Part shown: one piece after another, positions 5,717 to 6,342 of the stretch
How positions within the stretch are numbered: position 1 is the stretch's first letter
How the letters are laid out: each line of letters begins with the position of its first letter
Assembly: GCA_934636065.1 (NCBI GenBank)
Contig: CAKTZW010000112.1
Location: 1-6,342, forward strand
Direction: 5' to 3'
Source of the DNA: an uncultured Labedella sp.
GTDB taxonomy: Bacteria; Actinomycetota; Actinomycetes; Actinomycetales; Microbacteriaceae
Length of the DNA stretch: 6,342 nt
Position numbers and translations under genes: made by a program
The notes under the pieces: model-generated
Told to the model about the DNA's origin: nothing
Databases searched by the model: none
What the model saw: only the letters and a program-made list of their open reading frames with translations

Positions 5717-6342
5717 CGGCGTCGGACATGCAGACACTCGCGGCGCCCTGCGACTCGAGGGCGTCGGCCCCGAGCGAGACCTCGCCGTCGACGTCCGACG
5801 CGCGGACCACGAAGCAGGAGTCGTCGTCGACGTAGCCGAACGCCCGCGGCAGCCAGATGTCGCGGCCGCGCACGATCTGGGAGACGTCGAGCACGTCGCC
5901 GCCGTCCGACACGACGTAGACGTCGTACCCCACGTTCGGACCGTTCCACGCGAGGGCGGCGCCTCCGCTGCCCGCCGTGATGTCGAGTCCGGTGACGCGC
6001 GGGGGCCCCTCCGTCAGGGCGGCCATGACGATGAGGGTGACGGCCACGCCGATCGCGACGACCGTCGTGATCATGGAGACGATGAACGCGGGGTGGCGCC
6101 AGAGCTTCCGAGGCGCCGGGGGTGCCTCGGTGATCTCGGGCAGCACCGTCGCACCCGACACGAGTCCGCGCTTGCCCGACGCGGGGGCCCCGGCGCCCCC
6201 CGGCGCGAGAGCGGGCTGGCCGGGTTCCCAACCGAGCCTGACGGACCCGCCGTCGACGGGTCCCGGCGGTGTCGTCGTCGCGGGAGCCGCAGCGGAGACG
6301 GCACCGGGGGCGGGCGCCGGCGTCGCCGAGGGCTCGGAGGTC
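5709..6342 (-). CDS. Membrane protein with Ala/Pro-rich N-terminal part and Fn3-like extracytoplasmic domain (5' end beyond window)
   Basis: The frame is open from the TGA at 5711-5709 to the right edge, showing 210 residues. The first 60 or so visible residues are rich in Ala, Pro, Gly and Thr and look disordered. RKLWRHP then leads into one transmembrane helix (about visible residues 85-109). The last 100 residues should lie outside: VTGLDITAGSGGAALAWNG, YDVYVVSDGG and CFVVRASDVDG have the strand pattern of a fibronectin type III-like domain, and two cysteines near the end (visible 176 and 204) could form a disulfide. The only in-frame start codon in the window is a GTG at 6161. I prefer a longer gene because codon use stays G/C-rich at third positions beyond it and no ATG occurs, but a 150-residue protein starting at that GTG cannot be excluded. 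It overlaps the lipoprotein gene by 8 bases and is probably co-transcribed with it. I do not recognise a named family. Confidence 0.65.
   Translation of the reverse strand, partial: TSEPSATPAPAPGAVSAAAPATTTPPGPVDGGSVRLGWEPGQPALAPGGAGAPASGKRGLVSGATVLPEITEAPPAPRKLWRHPAFIVSMITTVVAIGVAVTLIVMAALTEGPPRVTGLDITAGSGGAALAWNGPNVGYDVYVVSDGGDVLDVSQIVRGRDIWLPRAFGYVDDDSCFVVRASDVDGEVSLGADALESQGAASVCMSDADE

Noticed and set aside
5717..5737. GTG at 5737 as the start of the lipoprotein
   Set aside because: It adds seven residues before a complete signal peptide with no better ribosome binding site. The ATG at 5716 gives a tight 8-base overlap typical of coupled genes.

Overview
The window is GC-rich and codes almost entirely on the minus strand, with strong G/C preference at third codon positions and several GTG starts. 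A DUF3151 gene next to purA, TA-N3-T-type -10 hexamers placed directly before GTG starts, and lipoproteins with short lipoboxes all point to a high-GC actinobacterium. A Microbacteriaceae-like genus is a reasonable guess, but the sequence alone does not prove it.

Read in the direction of transcription (right to left), the layout has four parts. (1) At the right edge is a membrane protein cut by the window, with an Ala/Pro-rich N-terminal part, one transmembrane helix and a Fn3-like extracytoplasmic domain. Its stop codon overlaps the start of a lipoprotein gene by 8 bases. (2) Next is a stand-alone SpoU/TrmH-family RNA 2'-O-methyltransferase that appears to be translated from a leaderless GTG. 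(3) Then comes a four-gene compatible-solute uptake operon of the OpuC/ProU type (quaternary-amine or betaine ABC importer): ATPase, permease, permease, substrate-binding lipoprotein. The first three genes are joined by 4-base stop/start overlaps, and the binding protein follows after 10 bases with its own Shine-Dalgarno. The operon ends in a perfect 14-bp hairpin. (4) At the left is a housekeeping block: a DUF3151 gene, again with a leaderless-type GTG start, followed by the first 43 codons of purA (adenylosuccinate synthetase).

In the transport operon, a lipoprotein anchored outside the membrane should capture the osmolyte, two small permeases should form the channel, and the ATPase should drive import. 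The ATPase lacks the paired CBS domains found in many OpuCA proteins and keeps only a short tail, so if this is a true osmolyte importer, control may rest more on transcription than on CBS-mediated gating.

I found no mobile element, CRISPR array, tRNA, rRNA or phage gene, and no clearly new biological system. The points most worth a second look are the repeated -10/GTG geometry, the terminator-like hairpin with a duplicated arm, the CBS-less ATPase, and the uncharacterised membrane protein/lipoprotein pair.
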